64,000 bases of DNA from Mycobacterium sp. 1164985.4 (GTDB lineage Bacteria > Actinomycetota > Actinomycetes > Mycobacteriales > Mycobacteriaceae). The first letter of the stretch is position 1. Each line of letters begins with the position of its first letter. The notes below the pieces were generated by a model, which was given only the letters and a program-made list of their open reading frames with translations, ran no database searches and was not told where the DNA came from. Positions 33,784 to 43,779 of this stretch are shown piece after piece. Location of the stretch: positions 1 through 64,000 of the forward strand of contig NZ_LZMD01000060.1 in NCBI RefSeq assembly GCF_001668575.1, given 5' to 3'. The position numbers and the translations under genes are program-made.

Positions 33784-34602
33784 TCACCGTCGCCGCACCG
33801 AATCCGCCAGGTCCGTCTCCCCCGTTGTGCCGCCGTCCACCCAGATCACCTGTCCGGTAAGATAACTGGCCGCGCTGCTGTTGAGGAAGGTCAGCACGCC
33901 GGCCTGCTCCTCGGGCTTGGCGGCCCGGCCCAACGGAGTCCGGAACGAGTCGAGGAATTCTTGGCCGTACGCGCTGCGCAACTGGTCGAGGATCGGCGTG
34001 TCGGTTACACCGGGTGCGGTGCAGTTGATGCGAATCCCCCTGGCCCCCAACGCGCTGACCTGAGCCATGCCGTAGAGGATGATCGCCTCCTTGGACAGCC
34101 GGTAACCGCCGCCGTCGGCGAGCGCCTCGGGATGGCGTTCGCACCATTCGATTCCAGCCTCGATCGAGTCCGTATCCACCAGCCCCGCGGTGACGGGGGC
34201 GTTCTGCCGGTACGCCGACGCCGCCAGCGACGACACGTTGGCGATCGCGGATCCGGTCCGCATCCGGGGCACCAGCGCCTCGGTGAACCGCCGGGTGCCC
34301 AGGAAGTTGATCGTCACCACGCGCAGCGGGTCTCCGATCCCCGACGAGACGCCGGCGACGTTGAACAGCGCGTCGACCGGGCCACCGATCGCGTCGGCGG
34401 CCCGGTCGATCGACGCCTGATCCGACAGATCGAGTTGGACGAACTCGCCCGCGCTTTCGGTCGGCGGCTTGATGTCGAGTCCGATCACCTCACCGCCGAG
34501 ATCGTCGACCTGACGGGCGACATGGGCACCGATGCCCGAGGCGCATCCGGTGACGACCACACGGCGCCCGTCATAGCGCCACAGTTCCTCAGTTCGGCCC
34601 AT
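33784..34602 (-). CDS. SDR-family oxidoreductase (3-alpha-HSD/coniferyl-alcohol dehydrogenase-like)
   Basis: A 272-residue SDR of the shortened-loop type. VVTGCASGIGAHVARQ, FNVAGVSSG, NVSSLAASAYRQ, then an inserted segment before YRLSKEA (catalytic Tyr and Lys). This layout matches the 3-alpha-hydroxysteroid dehydrogenase and coniferyl-alcohol dehydrogenase branch. It probably oxidises a ring hydroxyl to a ketone before flavin-dependent ring dehydrogenation. Confidence 0.87.
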   Translation of the reverse strand: MGRTEELWRYDGRRVVVTGCASGIGAHVARQVDDLGGEVIGLDIKPPTESAGEFVQLDLSDQASIDRAADAIGGPVDALFNVAGVSSGIGDPLRVVTINFLGTRRFTEALVPRMRTGSAIANVSSLAASAYRQNAPVTAGLVDTDSIEAGIEWCERHPEALADGGGYRLSKEAIILYGMAQVSALGARGIRINCTAPGVTDTPILDQLRSAYGQEFLDSFRTPLGRAAKPEEQAGVLTFLNSSAASYLTGQVIWVDGGTTGETDLADSVRRR

Positions 34603-34625
34603 GGCTCATCTCTGGCCGGCCCCGA

Positions 34626-35966
34626 TCACTTCGCGGTCTTGGCGTCCGCGTCGGGGTTGCGGCTCGTCCACCCTTCTCCTGACTTGAGTTTCGCGGCCGC
34701 CGCCTCGATGCCCGCGTTCATCTCGTCCATGGCCAGCGACACCTCGTTGGCGGTGTAGTTCTGGCGGCCGGTGGGCAACCCGCCGAATGCGTAGCTCTCG
34801 TCGAAGACCGGCGCCTGCGACGGTGGCCGACGCGCTTCGACCTTCTCGATGACCGGTTCCAGTCGCTTGGCCTTCTCCGCCCGCGCCTTCTCATCGCGTT
34901 CGATGAATTCGGGCAGCACCTCCTTGCCCATCAGCTCGATGGACTCCATTGTCTCCTCGTGCCTGCGTGGCGTCAGCAACAGGATCAGCTCGTCGACACC
35001 GCTTTCCTCGTAGCCGCGGAGGAAGTTGCGCACCGTATCCGGGCTGCCGATGGGACCGCGGTCGGGCCCGTAGACGATGCTGGGATCCTTCTCGATCTCC
35101 TCGAGGTGACGCTTCCACACCCCGGTCCGGCCCGGCGTGTGCATGCCGGTCATGTAGTAGTGCATGATGCCGAACGCGAAGAAGCCGCCGCCCTTGCCGA
35201 GCCGTTCGATGGCCTGTTCGTCGGTGGGGGCCACCATCATCGACAGGTCGCCGCCGATGGCCAGGATGTTCGGGTTCATCTGCGGGGTGACCGGCGCCCC
35301 GTTGTCCTCGAATTCCTTGTAGTAGCCGTCCACCCGCTCCTTCAGCGGCCCCGGCCCGGTATAGGCGAAACTCAGTGCGCCGAGCCCCTTCTGGGCGGCC
35401 ATGGCGACCGATGCGGGCCGGGTGCACGCCACCCACACCGGTGGGTGCGGCTTCTGCAGCGGTTTGGGCACCACGTTGCGCGGCGGCATCTCGATGTGCT
35501 GTCCCTTGAAGCCGGTGAACGGCTCCTCGGTCATGCATCGGATCGAAACCTCGAGCGCTTCCTCCCACTGCGCGCGCTTATCGGCGGGGTCCACACCGAA
35601 GCCGCCGAGTTCACCGACCGACGACGACTCGCCCGTGCCGAATTCGACTCGGCCATTGGAGATCAGGTCCAGGGTCGAGACCCGCTCCGCGACGCGTGCC
35701 GGGTGGTTGACAACCGGCGGCAGATGCATGATGCCGAAGCCCAGCCGGATGTTCTCGGTCCGTTGGCTGGCCGCCGACAGGAAAATCTCCGGGGCGGTGG
35801 AGTGGCAGTACTCCTCGAGGAAGTGGTGCTCGGTCAGCCATACCGTCGAGAACCCGGCCTTGTCGGCGAGCTCCACCTCGTCGAGGCCGTCCTGGAAAAG
35901 CTTGTGCTCGTCGTCTTCGCTCCACGGCCGAGGCAGTGGGAATTCGTAGAACAGCGAGATCTTCAT
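34626..35966 (-). CDS. LLM-class (luciferase-like) flavin/F420-dependent oxidoreductase
   Basis: A 446-residue luciferase-like protein. [45 protein letters not shown] and GSPDTVRNFLRGYEESGVDE match the LLM TIM barrel. It has a long C-terminal tail of about 80 residues beyond the core. It may be a monooxygenase using reduced FMN, perhaps from the reductase at 32156, or an F420 enzyme. The ATG overlaps the stop of the KstD-like gene (ATGA). Confidence 0.88.
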   Translation of the reverse strand: MKISLFYEFPLPRPWSEDDEHKLFQDGLDEVELADKAGFSTVWLTEHHFLEEYCHSTAPEIFLSAASQRTENIRLGFGIMHLPPVVNHPARVAERVSTLDLISNGRVEFGTGESSSVGELGGFGVDPADKRAQWEEALEVSIRCMTEEPFTGFKGQHIEMPPRNVVPKPLQKPHPPVWVACTRPASVAMAAQKGLGALSFAYTGPGPLKERVDGYYKEFEDNGAPVTPQMNPNILAIGGDLSMMVAPTDEQAIERLGKGGGFFAFGIMHYYMTGMHTPGRTGVWKRHLEEIEKDPSIVYGPDRGPIGSPDTVRNFLRGYEESGVDELILLLTPRRHEETMESIELMGKEVLPEFIERDEKARAEKAKRLEPVIEKVEARRPPSQAPVFDESYAFGGLPTGRQNYTANEVSLAMDEMNAGIEAAAAKLKSGEGWTSRNPDADAKTAK

Positions 35967-37732
35967 TTCGTTACCTTTCGATGTGTATCGAGTGACGAAT
36001 CGGTACTAGTGCCGGTCTGAACACCAGACCCGGACAGCTGCTCGGCGATGTGCTTGGCCGCGACATAGCCGAAAGTCATGGCGGGCCCGATGGTGGCGCC
36101 GGCGCCCGCATAGCTACGGCCCATCACCGCGGCCGAGGTGTTGCCGACGGCGTAGAGACCCTTGATGATCCCGTCGTCGGCGCGCAGCACCCTGGCGTAC
36201 TCGTCGGTGCGCAGGCCGCCCGAGGTGCCCAGGTCGCCGAGAATGATCTGGAACGCGTAATACGGCGGTTCGCCCAACGGGTGCAGATTCGGGTTCGGCA
36301 GCGTTGGATCGCCGTAATAGTTGTCGTAGGCCGAATCTCCCCGGTTGAAATCGTCGTCGTGACCCTTGCCCGCCAGTTCGTTGAAACGCTCGGCGGTCCG
36401 GCGCAGTTGGTCCGGCGGCACGCCGATCTTGCCCGCGAGTTCCTCGAAGCTGCTCCCCTCCTGCACGACACCAGATTCCAGCCATGCCTTGGGCACCTTC
36501 CAGCCGGTCGGCACGGGCGCGAACGGGATCTTCGGAATTGGCAGGTGCCCGGCGACGACGTACCGGTGGAACGACCGGATGTCGGTGATCAGCCAGCACG
36601 GTATGTGGGTGACCCCGCTGTTCTGGCCTTCGATCATCGCGTGCGCGAAGTCCATGTAGGGCGCGGCCTCGTTGATGAACCGCTTACCCTCGCCGTTCAC
36701 CACGAACTGCGATGGCATCATGCGTTCGTTGAGCATGAACTGCAGCCGTCCGTCGGGCCAGCAGATCGCGGGAAACCACCACGCCTCGTCGAGGAGATCG
36801 GTCGAACCGCCCACCTTCTCCCCGGCCCGGATGGCGTCACCCATCGATGCGGGATTGCCGAAGCTCCAATCCTTTTCGAGCACTGGAAGGTGTTGGCGGC
36901 GCCATTCCATGTCGTGGTCGAAGCCGCCCGCGGCGAGGATGACGCCGTGGCGCGCCTCGATCCGCTGCTGACGGCCGTCACGCTCGACGACCGCACCGAC
37001 GACTGCCCCGGCGACGTCGGTGATCAACTCGGTCATCGGGGCGTCGAGCCACAGCGGGATGTTCTGCTGTTTGAGCGCGAGCCGCATGCGAGCGGCCAGC
37101 GACTGGCCGATGGCCGCCATCCGGTCGCCGAAAACCCGCGCGCGGAACATCCGCCAGATCAGCTTGACCAGAACGGCTTTGCCTCGCCAGTTCTGCCGAA
37201 CCTGATAGAACAGCCGAAGGTCTTTGGGCGCGAACCAGATTCCCTTCGGCGCCAACGCGAGCGGCTGCAGCAGGTGCTGCTCCTCGTCACCCAGTTTGCG
37301 CAGGTCGATGGCGGGCACGTTGATGGTGCTGCCCTGCGCGGACCCGCCCGGCACCTCTGGGTAGTAGTCGGCGTACCCCGGCTTCCACACGAATTCGAAC
37401 CAGGGGCTGAGCTTTTCGAGGAACTCCATCATCTCGGGCGCGGTGCCGACGTACTGGCGCAAACGCGCGTCGCTGACCAGACCGCCAGTGATCTGGCGCA
37501 GGTACTCCACGACGCCGTCGGGATCCGGGACGCACCCGGCCTTGCGCTGCGCCGGAGCGCCGGGCACCCAGATGCCACCACCGGACAACGCGGTGGACCC
37601 CCCGAAGTGCGAGGACTTCTCGACGACGAGCGTGTCGAGACCGAACGCATCGGCGGCGAGCGCCGCGGTCATCCCGCCTCCGCCGGAGCCGACGACGAGC
37701 ACGTCGACGCTGTGGTCGAACTTGTCAGACAT
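35963..37732 (-). CDS. FAD-dependent 3-ketosteroid dehydrogenase-like flavoprotein
   Basis: A 589-residue flavoprotein of the fumarate reductase/3-ketosteroid-delta1-dehydrogenase family. N-terminal [33 protein letters not shown], and C-terminal [14 protein letters not shown] ... [14 protein letters not shown] with the conserved Tyr and flavin-contacting Gly residues. KstD enzymes remove hydrogens from a cyclohexanone ring. Neighbouring MhpA/B/C-like genes suggest that here the product is driven to a phenol for ring cleavage. It overlaps the MhpB-like gene by 8 bases. Confidence 0.9.
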   Translation of the reverse strand: MSDKFDHSVDVLVVGSGGGGMTAALAADAFGLDTLVVEKSSHFGGSTALSGGGIWVPGAPAQRKAGCVPDPDGVVEYLRQITGGLVSDARLRQYVGTAPEMMEFLEKLSPWFEFVWKPGYADYYPEVPGGSAQGSTINVPAIDLRKLGDEEQHLLQPLALAPKGIWFAPKDLRLFYQVRQNWRGKAVLVKLIWRMFRARVFGDRMAAIGQSLAARMRLALKQQNIPLWLDAPMTELITDVAGAVVGAVVERDGRQQRIEARHGVILAAGGFDHDMEWRRQHLPVLEKDWSFGNPASMGDAIRAGEKVGGSTDLLDEAWWFPAICWPDGRLQFMLNERMMPSQFVVNGEGKRFINEAAPYMDFAHAMIEGQNSGVTHIPCWLITDIRSFHRYVVAGHLPIPKIPFAPVPTGWKVPKAWLESGVVQEGSSFEELAGKIGVPPDQLRRTAERFNELAGKGHDDDFNRGDSAYDNYYGDPTLPNPNLHPLGEPPYYAFQIILGDLGTSGGLRTDEYARVLRADDGIIKGLYAVGNTSAAVMGRSYAGAGATIGPAMTFGYVAAKHIAEQLSGSGVQTGTSTDSSLDTHRKVTK

Positions 37733-38669
37733 CCAAAACCGCCGTCCTGACTGCGAACCCTGCGATCAATTCCGGCACCGCCCGGTAGAACCGTTGCTCG
37801 GTGCGGTACGGCCCATGCGCTGCCAGTGCGGCGAACGCCGCGATCCACGTGCGGACCTCGTGGGCGGAGTGACCGGCTTCCCGCTCTATCCAGTCGTTCG
37901 ACCAGCCGTCCACTTCGGCCAGTCGGTTGTTGTCGATCAACTCGAGGAAGGCGGCGTCCCAGTCGGGGTTCAGCGGCTGCAGCGGGCTGTCGCCGTGTGC
38001 GAAGGCCTGCGCGGCGTCCATCACCGCGGTCTGCCTAGCCTGCCGCTGTTCCGGTGTCATCGCCACGCCGTGCACGATCCGATCCAGCGCGGCCGGTGGC
38101 GCGGTGGCCAACGTCGGCACTGGCGGATCATGCGACAGCCCACCGGATCCCACCACGAGAACCCGCTTGTCCAGCGTCGCGAGGAAGGTGCCGAGCGCCG
38201 CGCCCAGCGCCCGCACGCGGCGCACCGGGCCGAGCGGGGTGGCAACCGAGTTGATGAAGACGGGAATCACCGGCACGGCGGTCACATCACCGAACAGGTT
38301 CTGCAGCGGTTGGACGGTTCCATGGTCGACGTCCATGCTCGCCGAGATCGCGACGTCGATACCGGACTCGAGAACCGCTCGCGCACAGTCGGTCGCGATG
38401 TCTTCGGGCACGTTCAACGGCCCCGAGTGTGAGCCGTAGTCGCCGACGCCCTGGGCGGCCGTGCCGATGCAGAACGGCGGCATCGTCCGATAGAAGAACC
38501 CGTTGTAGTGGTCCGGGGAGAAGATGACGACGAGTTCGGGGTCGTACTCGCTGACGAACCGGCGTGCACCGGATATCGCCGTCTCGATGTCGTCAAGGAG
38601 TTCCCGTGACGGTCCCGGAAGGTTCAGTAGCGGGCTGTGCGACATGCAGCACAGGGCCAGTGTGCCCAT
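37725..38669 (-). CDS. mhpB: Class III extradiol dioxygenase, MhpB type
   Basis: A 314-residue protein strongly resembling E. coli MhpB (2,3-dihydroxyphenylpropionate 1,2-dioxygenase) along its length: [58 protein letters not shown] and [14 protein letters not shown]116 and H180 correspond to the catalytic histidines 115 and 179 of MhpB. It opens a catechol ring next to the hydroxyls using Fe(II) and O2. The conserved N-terminus fixes the start at 38669, which makes a 77-base overlap with the hydroxylase gene. The true substrate may be a larger substituted catechol. Confidence 0.93.
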   Translation of the reverse strand: MGTLALCCMSHSPLLNLPGPSRELLDDIETAISGARRFVSEYDPELVVIFSPDHYNGFFYRTMPPFCIGTAAQGVGDYGSHSGPLNVPEDIATDCARAVLESGIDVAISASMDVDHGTVQPLQNLFGDVTAVPVIPVFINSVATPLGPVRRVRALGAALGTFLATLDKRVLVVGSGGLSHDPPVPTLATAPPAALDRIVHGVAMTPEQRQARQTAVMDAAQAFAHGDSPLQPLNPDWDAAFLELIDNNRLAEVDGWSNDWIEREAGHSAHEVRTWIAAFAALAAHGPYRTEQRFYRAVPELIAGFAVRTAVLDV

Positions 38670-40293
38670 GAGAACCGGTGCCTCCTTCCTGGGTCAGACA
38701 AAGGACGTCGAAGAGCGCTTCGCTGACGTCGGCGGCGCGCTGGGCGATGCAGGCCCCCGCGATGCAGCGATCGGGCCGCAGGAACAGCACCGAGTCGGTG
38801 TAGGTGTCGAACCACGACTTGAGCGCACCGGTCTTGTCGCCGACCACCACGACATCGTCGTCGTCGTGGCCGGGCCAGCGCAGCTGGGTCATCGGGCGGG
38901 CCTCGATGAACTCCGCGCCCAACGCTTTCCATCGGTTGAACGCGCTCTCACCCAGAATCGCGCGCAGATTGTTGCTCCAGCACAGCACCGCGAAGCCCGG
39001 GCCAAGGACGTCGTCGAGCAGCAGGTTCTGCTCGGTGCGGGTGTCGACGCGGGGTTGGATGAACAGCGTGCCCGTCGGCGACACCGCCCCGGTGGCACCC
39101 GCGCCGGGCGCGGAGTGGAACACAGCGCCCTGCTGGTAGCGCGGCATCGGCTTGAAACGCATCTCGAGGATGTAGCGTTTCAGGGACGGCACCACGGACG
39201 CGGCGTGAATGACCTTGTCCCGCAACGCCGCGACCCGGCGGTTTGTCGGCGAGATGACGCGGCCGACCATCGTGGACAGATCGATCATGGCGCGGGCGTG
39301 CTTGCGCCGCTCGACATCGTAGGTGTCCAACAGGGCAGCCTCGGCCTGACCGGTCACCACCGCGGCGAGCTTCCACCCCAGGTTGGCCGCGTCGCGGATG
39401 CCGCTGTTGTACCCCTGCCCCTGCCAGACCGGCATCAGGTGGGCGGCGTCACCGGCCAGCAGCATCCGGCCCTTGCGGAACGACCCGGCGATGCGCGAGT
39501 GATGCGTGTAGACCCGGTGCCGGATCATGTCGACCCGTTCGGGGTACGAAACCCGTTGCGCCAACATCTTTCTGACGAAGGCTGGGTCGTCGGCCTGCGC
39601 ATCGGTCTCGTGCGGATGGATCAGGAACTCGAAGCGGCGGATGCCGTGGGCGATCGAGATCGACACATAGGGACGTGCGGGGTCCGCGCCGACCTCGCTG
39701 TTGGGGTGACCAAGCGGGTCGTTGGCAACGTCGACGACCAGCCATCGGGTGGAGGATGTGGTGCCGTCGAACGACACTCCCATCAACCGCCGGGTGACGC
39801 TGCGGCCGCCGTCGCATCCGACCACGTATCGGGCCGTCACCGGTGGGTTGCCGTCGGCGAACTGCACCGTCACCGCGTCGTCGGTCTGGTCGCAGTTCTC
39901 CATCCGGCATCCGAACCGGACCTCCACATGGTCGAATCGGTCCAGGCCGCTGAACAATTCGGCATCGACCATGGGTTGTACGAAGCCGTTGCGCTTGGGC
40001 CAGCCGAATCGGGCGTCGGGTGGTGCCATCTCGGCGAGCAGTCGTCGCTTGGCGTCGAAGAACCGCAGGATCTGATTCGGCACAGTGTGCGGTAGCACCC
40101 GGTCGACCAGGCCGATCGCCTGGAACGTCCGCAGCGCCTCGTCGTCGAGACCGACACCACGCGGATAGTCGATGAGCGTGTCGCGCTCCTCGACCACCAG
40201 CGTCCGAACCCGATGCAGGCCAAGGATGTTGGCCAGCGTCAGGCCCGACGGACCTGCGCCCACGATGACGACGTCGACGTCGGTCGCCGTCAT
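38593..40293 (-). CDS. mhpA: FAD-dependent aromatic hydroxylase, MhpA type
   Basis: A 566-residue flavin hydroxylase. GxGxxG at [14 protein letters not shown] (12-17), the DG motif ([16 protein letters not shown]), and [22 protein letters not shown] for FAD ribityl binding, followed by a thioredoxin-like C-domain. MhpA hydroxylates 3-(3-hydroxyphenyl)propionate to the catechol; by context this one makes the substrate of the MhpB-like dioxygenase. ATG 40293 overlaps the hydrolase stop by 4 bases. Its 3-prime end runs 77 bases into mhpB in another frame, unusually long for this operon. Confidence 0.9.
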   Translation of the reverse strand: MTATDVDVVIVGAGPSGLTLANILGLHRVRTLVVEERDTLIDYPRGVGLDDEALRTFQAIGLVDRVLPHTVPNQILRFFDAKRRLLAEMAPPDARFGWPKRNGFVQPMVDAELFSGLDRFDHVEVRFGCRMENCDQTDDAVTVQFADGNPPVTARYVVGCDGGRSVTRRLMGVSFDGTTSSTRWLVVDVANDPLGHPNSEVGADPARPYVSISIAHGIRRFEFLIHPHETDAQADDPAFVRKMLAQRVSYPERVDMIRHRVYTHHSRIAGSFRKGRMLLAGDAAHLMPVWQGQGYNSGIRDAANLGWKLAAVVTGQAEAALLDTYDVERRKHARAMIDLSTMVGRVISPTNRRVAALRDKVIHAASVVPSLKRYILEMRFKPMPRYQQGAVFHSAPGAGATGAVSPTGTLFIQPRVDTRTEQNLLLDDVLGPGFAVLCWSNNLRAILGESAFNRWKALGAEFIEARPMTQLRWPGHDDDDVVVVGDKTGALKSWFDTYTDSVLFLRPDRCIAGACIAQRAADVSEALFDVLCLTQEGGTGSHGHTGPVLHVAQPATEPSGTVTGTP

Positions 40294-41210
40294 CGCCGCC
40301 CCAGCAGGAAGTCCAGGTGCAGGCGATTGAACGTCTTGGGATCCTCGTACTGGGGCCAGTGACCGCAACCCGGCATCAGCTCGAAGCGGGAACCCGGAAT
40401 CATCGAGGCGATGCGCCGCCCCTCGGCGACGTCGGCCGTGGGATCGTCACTGGTCCACACCACCAGCGTCGGCGCGGTGATCGATCCGTATTCCTGGGGC
40501 CCGAGCAGGTTGCGGGCCCGGATCTGCGGATCCTGCAGCGCCATGATGTCGCGCATCGCCGCCACGAAGCCGGGCTGGCGGTACACCCGCTGCCTGCTGG
40601 CGACGATGTCGTCGTAATCCTTTGTCTTGTCGGCCATCAGCCACTTGATGCGGGCCTGCACCGTCTCCCATGTCGGGTTCTCGGCGGCGGCCATCGACAG
40701 GGTGATGATCCGCTTCATCACCTCGGGATCGGCCTGCGATCCACCCGCGGTGTTGAGCACCAGCCGATCCAACCGGTCGGGATGGTCGACGGCGGCTCGG
40801 GCGGCGACCCAACCGCCGAGCGACTCGCCGCTGATGTGGGCACGCTCGGCGCCGACGGCATCGAGGAACGCCACCAGGTGGTCGACATAGTGGCGGACTT
40901 CGAGTGGGTGCCCGGGCTTGTCGGTGTAGCCATGGCCGAGCATGTCGATCGACCAGACCGAGAAGTATTCGGCGTGCGCCTCGAGGTTGCGCACGTATGC
41001 CTCCGCATGTCCGCCGGACCCGTGAAGGAAGACGAGCACCGGCTTGTCGGCGTCGCCGGCATGCAGATACCGGGTGCGGATTCCGCCGGCGTCGAGATAG
41101 CCCTGGGAGAACGCGACGCCCTGCAGATCGCTCCAGACGGACTCGAATTCGGCCGAGGCGGAACGCCCGTCGGCCGCCGCGGACGCCACCAGCGAATCCG
41201 GCTCAGACAC
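40290..41210 (-). CDS. Alpha/beta hydrolase, MhpC/meta-cleavage-product hydrolase type
   Basis: A 306-residue alpha/beta hydrolase. [16 protein letters not shown] oxyanion region, ISGESLGGW with nucleophile S130, acid D256 and H284 ([11 protein letters not shown]). By position before MhpA- and MhpB-like genes it should hydrolyse the ring-fission product by C-C cleavage. GTG 41210 is preferred to GTG 41216 because GAGAGG is then 6 bases upstream. It is the first gene of the 19-gene minus-strand run and lies 20 bases from the palindrome at 41230. Confidence 0.9.
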   Translation of the reverse strand: MSEPDSLVASAAADGRSASAEFESVWSDLQGVAFSQGYLDAGGIRTRYLHAGDADKPVLVFLHGSGGHAEAYVRNLEAHAEYFSVWSIDMLGHGYTDKPGHPLEVRHYVDHLVAFLDAVGAERAHISGESLGGWVAARAAVDHPDRLDRLVLNTAGGSQADPEVMKRIITLSMAAAENPTWETVQARIKWLMADKTKDYDDIVASRQRVYRQPGFVAAMRDIMALQDPQIRARNLLGPQEYGSITAPTLVVWTSDDPTADVAEGRRIASMIPGSRFELMPGCGHWPQYEDPKTFNRLHLDFLLGRR

Positions 41211-41229
41211 GCTCACCCTCTCTTGACCG

Positions 41230-41246
41230 TGAGAATTGAATTCTCA
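41230..41246. promoter_or_regulatory. Perfect palindromic operator TGAGAATTGAATTCTCA
   Basis: A 17-bp perfect inverted repeat between the meta-cleavage operon (start 41210, minus) and the IclR gene (start 41352, plus). It overlaps the expected leader of the 19-gene run. A TATAGT at 41291-41296 could be the -10 of the IclR gene. The IclR protein is an alternative candidate binder of this copy. Confidence 0.75.
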
Positions 41247-41351
41247 TATTCTGTAAGCACTTTGCTCATTTATCGCACATCCACGTGCACTATAGTCAGA
41301 GCATCACTCTCGTGACAGCTTGATGTCAAGGGAAGTCGAGGAAGGGACGCC

Positions 41352-42131
41352 ATGCCTTCGGAGGGCGGAGCCCGACATCGGGTCGAGCAGGGCGGAGCCC
41401 GACATCGGGTCGAGCACGATCGAACCCGGCAGGGGACGGATCCGACCAGCGCCGTGCCCAACGGAGCGCCCGGCTCGCAGACGCTGGCCAGAGGCTTGGC
41501 CGCGTTGCAGCTGGTGGCCAGCTCTCGGACCGGCCTCACCGCCCAGCAGGTCGCCGACGACATCGGTGTCCACCGGACCATCGCGTATCGGATGCTCTCG
41601 ACGCTGTCGCAGTTCCGGTTGGTGCTCAAGGGTGAGGACGGCCGTTACCGGTCGGCGGCGGCGCTGGCGGTGCTCGGGGCGTCGTTCGACAACAACGTGC
41701 GCCAGCTGAGCATCCCGACGCTGCGCGCGCTCGCCGACGAACTGTCGAGCACGGTGTCGCTTCTCGTCGCCGAGGGCGATCAGCAGGTGGCAATCGCCGT
41801 CATCGTGCCGACGAACGTCTTCTACCAACTGTCGTTTCACGAGGGCAGCCGTTATCCGCTGGACCGCGGCGCCGCGGGGATCGCGCTGCTGTCGAGCATG
41901 CCGCCGCGCCCCGGCGAGCGTGACCTGGTTCCGGTGACCCGGGAGCAGGGCTGGGTGATCACGCACGGTGAGATCGAGCCGAACACCTACGGGCTCGCGG
42001 TCCCGGTGCGCCGGCGGGCGCCGGCGCCGCCGACGTGTATCAACCTCATCTCGCATCGTGAAGACGTCCTGATGCGCGGTAAAGACGCGGTCGTCCGGGC
42101 GGCCAACGAATTGTCCGCGATCCTCAGCTAG
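41352..42131 (+). CDS. IclR-family transcriptional regulator
   Basis: A 259-residue IclR-type regulator. Winged HTH at about residues 45-100 (LARGLAALQLVASSRTGLTA; VADDIGVHRTIAYRMLSTLS) and a GAF-like ligand domain after residue 115 (STVSLLVAEGDQQVAIAVIV). The first 40 residues include a 9-residue tandem repeat encoded by a 27-bp DNA duplication and may not be native. A later start (for example the GTG encoding V35) would remove it. It is divergent from the meta-cleavage operon and upstream of a KstD-like gene. IclR proteins commonly control aromatic catabolism. Confidence 0.88.
   Translation: MPSEGGARHRVEQGGARHRVEHDRTRQGTDPTSAVPNGAPGSQTLARGLAALQLVASSRTGLTAQQVADDIGVHRTIAYRMLSTLSQFRLVLKGEDGRYRSAAALAVLGASFDNNVRQLSIPTLRALADELSSTVSLLVAEGDQQVAIAVIVPTNVFYQLSFHEGSRYPLDRGAAGIALLSSMPPRPGERDLVPVTREQGWVITHGEIEPNTYGLAVPVRRRAPAPPTCINLISHREDVLMRGKDAVVRAANELSAILS
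41364..41417 (+). repeat. Two-copy 27-bp tandem repeat at the 5-prime end of the IclR gene
   Basis: Units 41364-41390 and 41391-41417 are identical at 26 of 27 bases; each starts GGCGGAGCCCGACATCGGGT. In frame they encode GGARHRVEQ and GGARHRVEH. Each unit contains the self-complementary CCCGACATCGGG. A 27-bp unit keeps the frame, so copy-number change would be tolerated. Confidence 0.85.
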
Positions 42132-42159
42132 ATATCAGTCCAGCCGGAAGGAGCAGCAC

Positions 42160-43764
42160 GTGACCGAATGGGATCATGACGTCGACGTGGTCGTACTCGG
42201 CAGCGGCGGAGCCGGTCTGACCTCCGCGCTGGCCGCCGCCGCCAACGGCGCGTCGGTGGAGGTCTACGAGAAGGCCGCCACCGTCGGAGGAACGACGGCG
42301 GTGTCGGGGGGGATCATCTGGATTCCGGCGCACAATCGGGCCGCCGAGGGTGAGTTGACCGTCGAGGACGCGATGGCCTACCTGCGGGCACAGTCGCTGG
42401 GCTACATGGACGACGACCTCGTCGAGACATTCGTACGCACCGGGCCGGAAATGCTCGATTTCGTTGAGGCACACAGTGATCTGCGGTTTGAGGTCGCCGA
42501 GGGGTTCCCGGACTACAAACCCGAGCTTCCCGGTGGACGCCCGGCGGGCGGGCGGTCACTCAACGCCAAACCGTTCGACTTGGGTCGGCTCGGTGAGTGG
42601 CGTGACCGCATCACCTCGTTTCCGGCCGATTTCAGCAACGTCGGCATCGACGCCGAGACCCGCGCGCGCATCCACGCCTCGGTCGACGACGAGTCCGGTG
42701 ACTACTGCGTGGCGGGCACGGCCCTGATCGCCGGACTGCTCAAGGGCCTGCTCGACCTCGGCGTGGTACCGCACACCAACGCGCGTGCGGTCGAACTGCT
42801 CGCCGATCCGCTCGGCATCACCGGTGTGCGAATCTCGCAGGGCGACAAGAACTCTAATGTTCGCGCCCGCCGCGGTGTGGTGCTGGGAACCGGTGGGTTC
42901 GAGTGGGACCGCAAGCTGGTGGAGGCGTACCTGCGGGGGCCGATGCGCGGACCCGTCTCGCCGCCGAACAACACCGGCGACGGCCTGCGCATGGCCATGG
43001 CGCACGGCGCCGATCTGGCCAACATGGGCGAGGCGTGGTGGGTGCCGATCGTGCAGCTTCCCGGCGACAAGTTCCAGGGTCAGCCGCGCAGCCGCAGCGT
43101 GCGGCTGGAACGGACACGACCGCGCAGCATCATCGTCAACCGGGCGGGCAAGCGGTTCCTCAACGAGGCCGGCGAATACAACTCGATGGCGGGCCCGTTC
43201 CACTATCTCGACCCGAAGATCGGGTACGCCAACGACCCGGCGTGGATCGTGTTCGACTCGCTGCACCTGAAGAAGTACGGGTTCCTGGGCATCGAGCCGG
43301 ACGGCCCTGCACCGGATTGGTTTTCGCCGTCGAAGGATCTGGATGAGCTCGGCGAGAAGACCGGCATCGATCCCGACGGGCTGGCGCGCACGCTGCGGAC
43401 GTGGAACGACAGCGTGGCCGACGACGCCGACCCCGACTTCGGGCGCGGCTCGAGCGCGTACGACGGCTACTGGGGCGACGACAAGGCGCCGACGCCCGCC
43501 CGTCGCACCCTCGGCCCGATCGACACGCCGCCGTACTACGCCGTGCCGGTGTCGATCGGGGCGATGGGCACCAAGGGCGGCCCCCGTACCGACGCCGACG
43601 GTCGGGTGCTGCACGTCAGCGGGTCGGCGATACCGGGGCTGTTCGCCGCGGGCAACGCCATGGCGGGCGCGACCGGTAAGGCGTACGGCGGCGCCGGCGG
43701 GACGATCGGCCCGGCCATGGTCTTCGGATACCGCGCGGGTCTCGCGATCTCCGCCCGCGTGTAA
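42160..43764 (+). CDS. FAD-dependent 3-ketosteroid dehydrogenase-like flavoprotein (second paralogue)
   Basis: A 534-residue flavoprotein of the KstD/fumarate-reductase family. VVVLGSGGAGLTSALAA, VGGTTAVSGGIIWIPAHN, and C-terminal TPPYYAVPVSIGAMG, KGGPRTDADGRVL, KAYGGAGGTIGPAM. GTG start at 42160 with AAGGAG upstream, 28 bases after the IclR stop. It is a diverged relative of the 35963 gene. Two such enzymes suggest sequential dehydrogenation of a ring or of two different rings. Confidence 0.9.
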   Translation: MTEWDHDVDVVVLGSGGAGLTSALAAAANGASVEVYEKAATVGGTTAVSGGIIWIPAHNRAAEGELTVEDAMAYLRAQSLGYMDDDLVETFVRTGPEMLDFVEAHSDLRFEVAEGFPDYKPELPGGRPAGGRSLNAKPFDLGRLGEWRDRITSFPADFSNVGIDAETRARIHASVDDESGDYCVAGTALIAGLLKGLLDLGVVPHTNARAVELLADPLGITGVRISQGDKNSNVRARRGVVLGTGGFEWDRKLVEAYLRGPMRGPVSPPNNTGDGLRMAMAHGADLANMGEAWWVPIVQLPGDKFQGQPRSRSVRLERTRPRSIIVNRAGKRFLNEAGEYNSMAGPFHYLDPKIGYANDPAWIVFDSLHLKKYGFLGIEPDGPAPDWFSPSKDLDELGEKTGIDPDGLARTLRTWNDSVADDADPDFGRGSSAYDGYWGDDKAPTPARRTLGPIDTPPYYAVPVSIGAMGTKGGPRTDADGRVLHVSGSAIPGLFAAGNAMAGATGKAYGGAGGTIGPAMVFGYRAGLAISARV

Positions 43765-43779
43765 CCCCCTCCCTTTCCC

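Noticed and set aside
41364..41417. Possible CRISPR-like repeat
   Set aside because: Only two adjacent 27-bp units, no spacers, in frame in a coding region, and no cas genes in the window.
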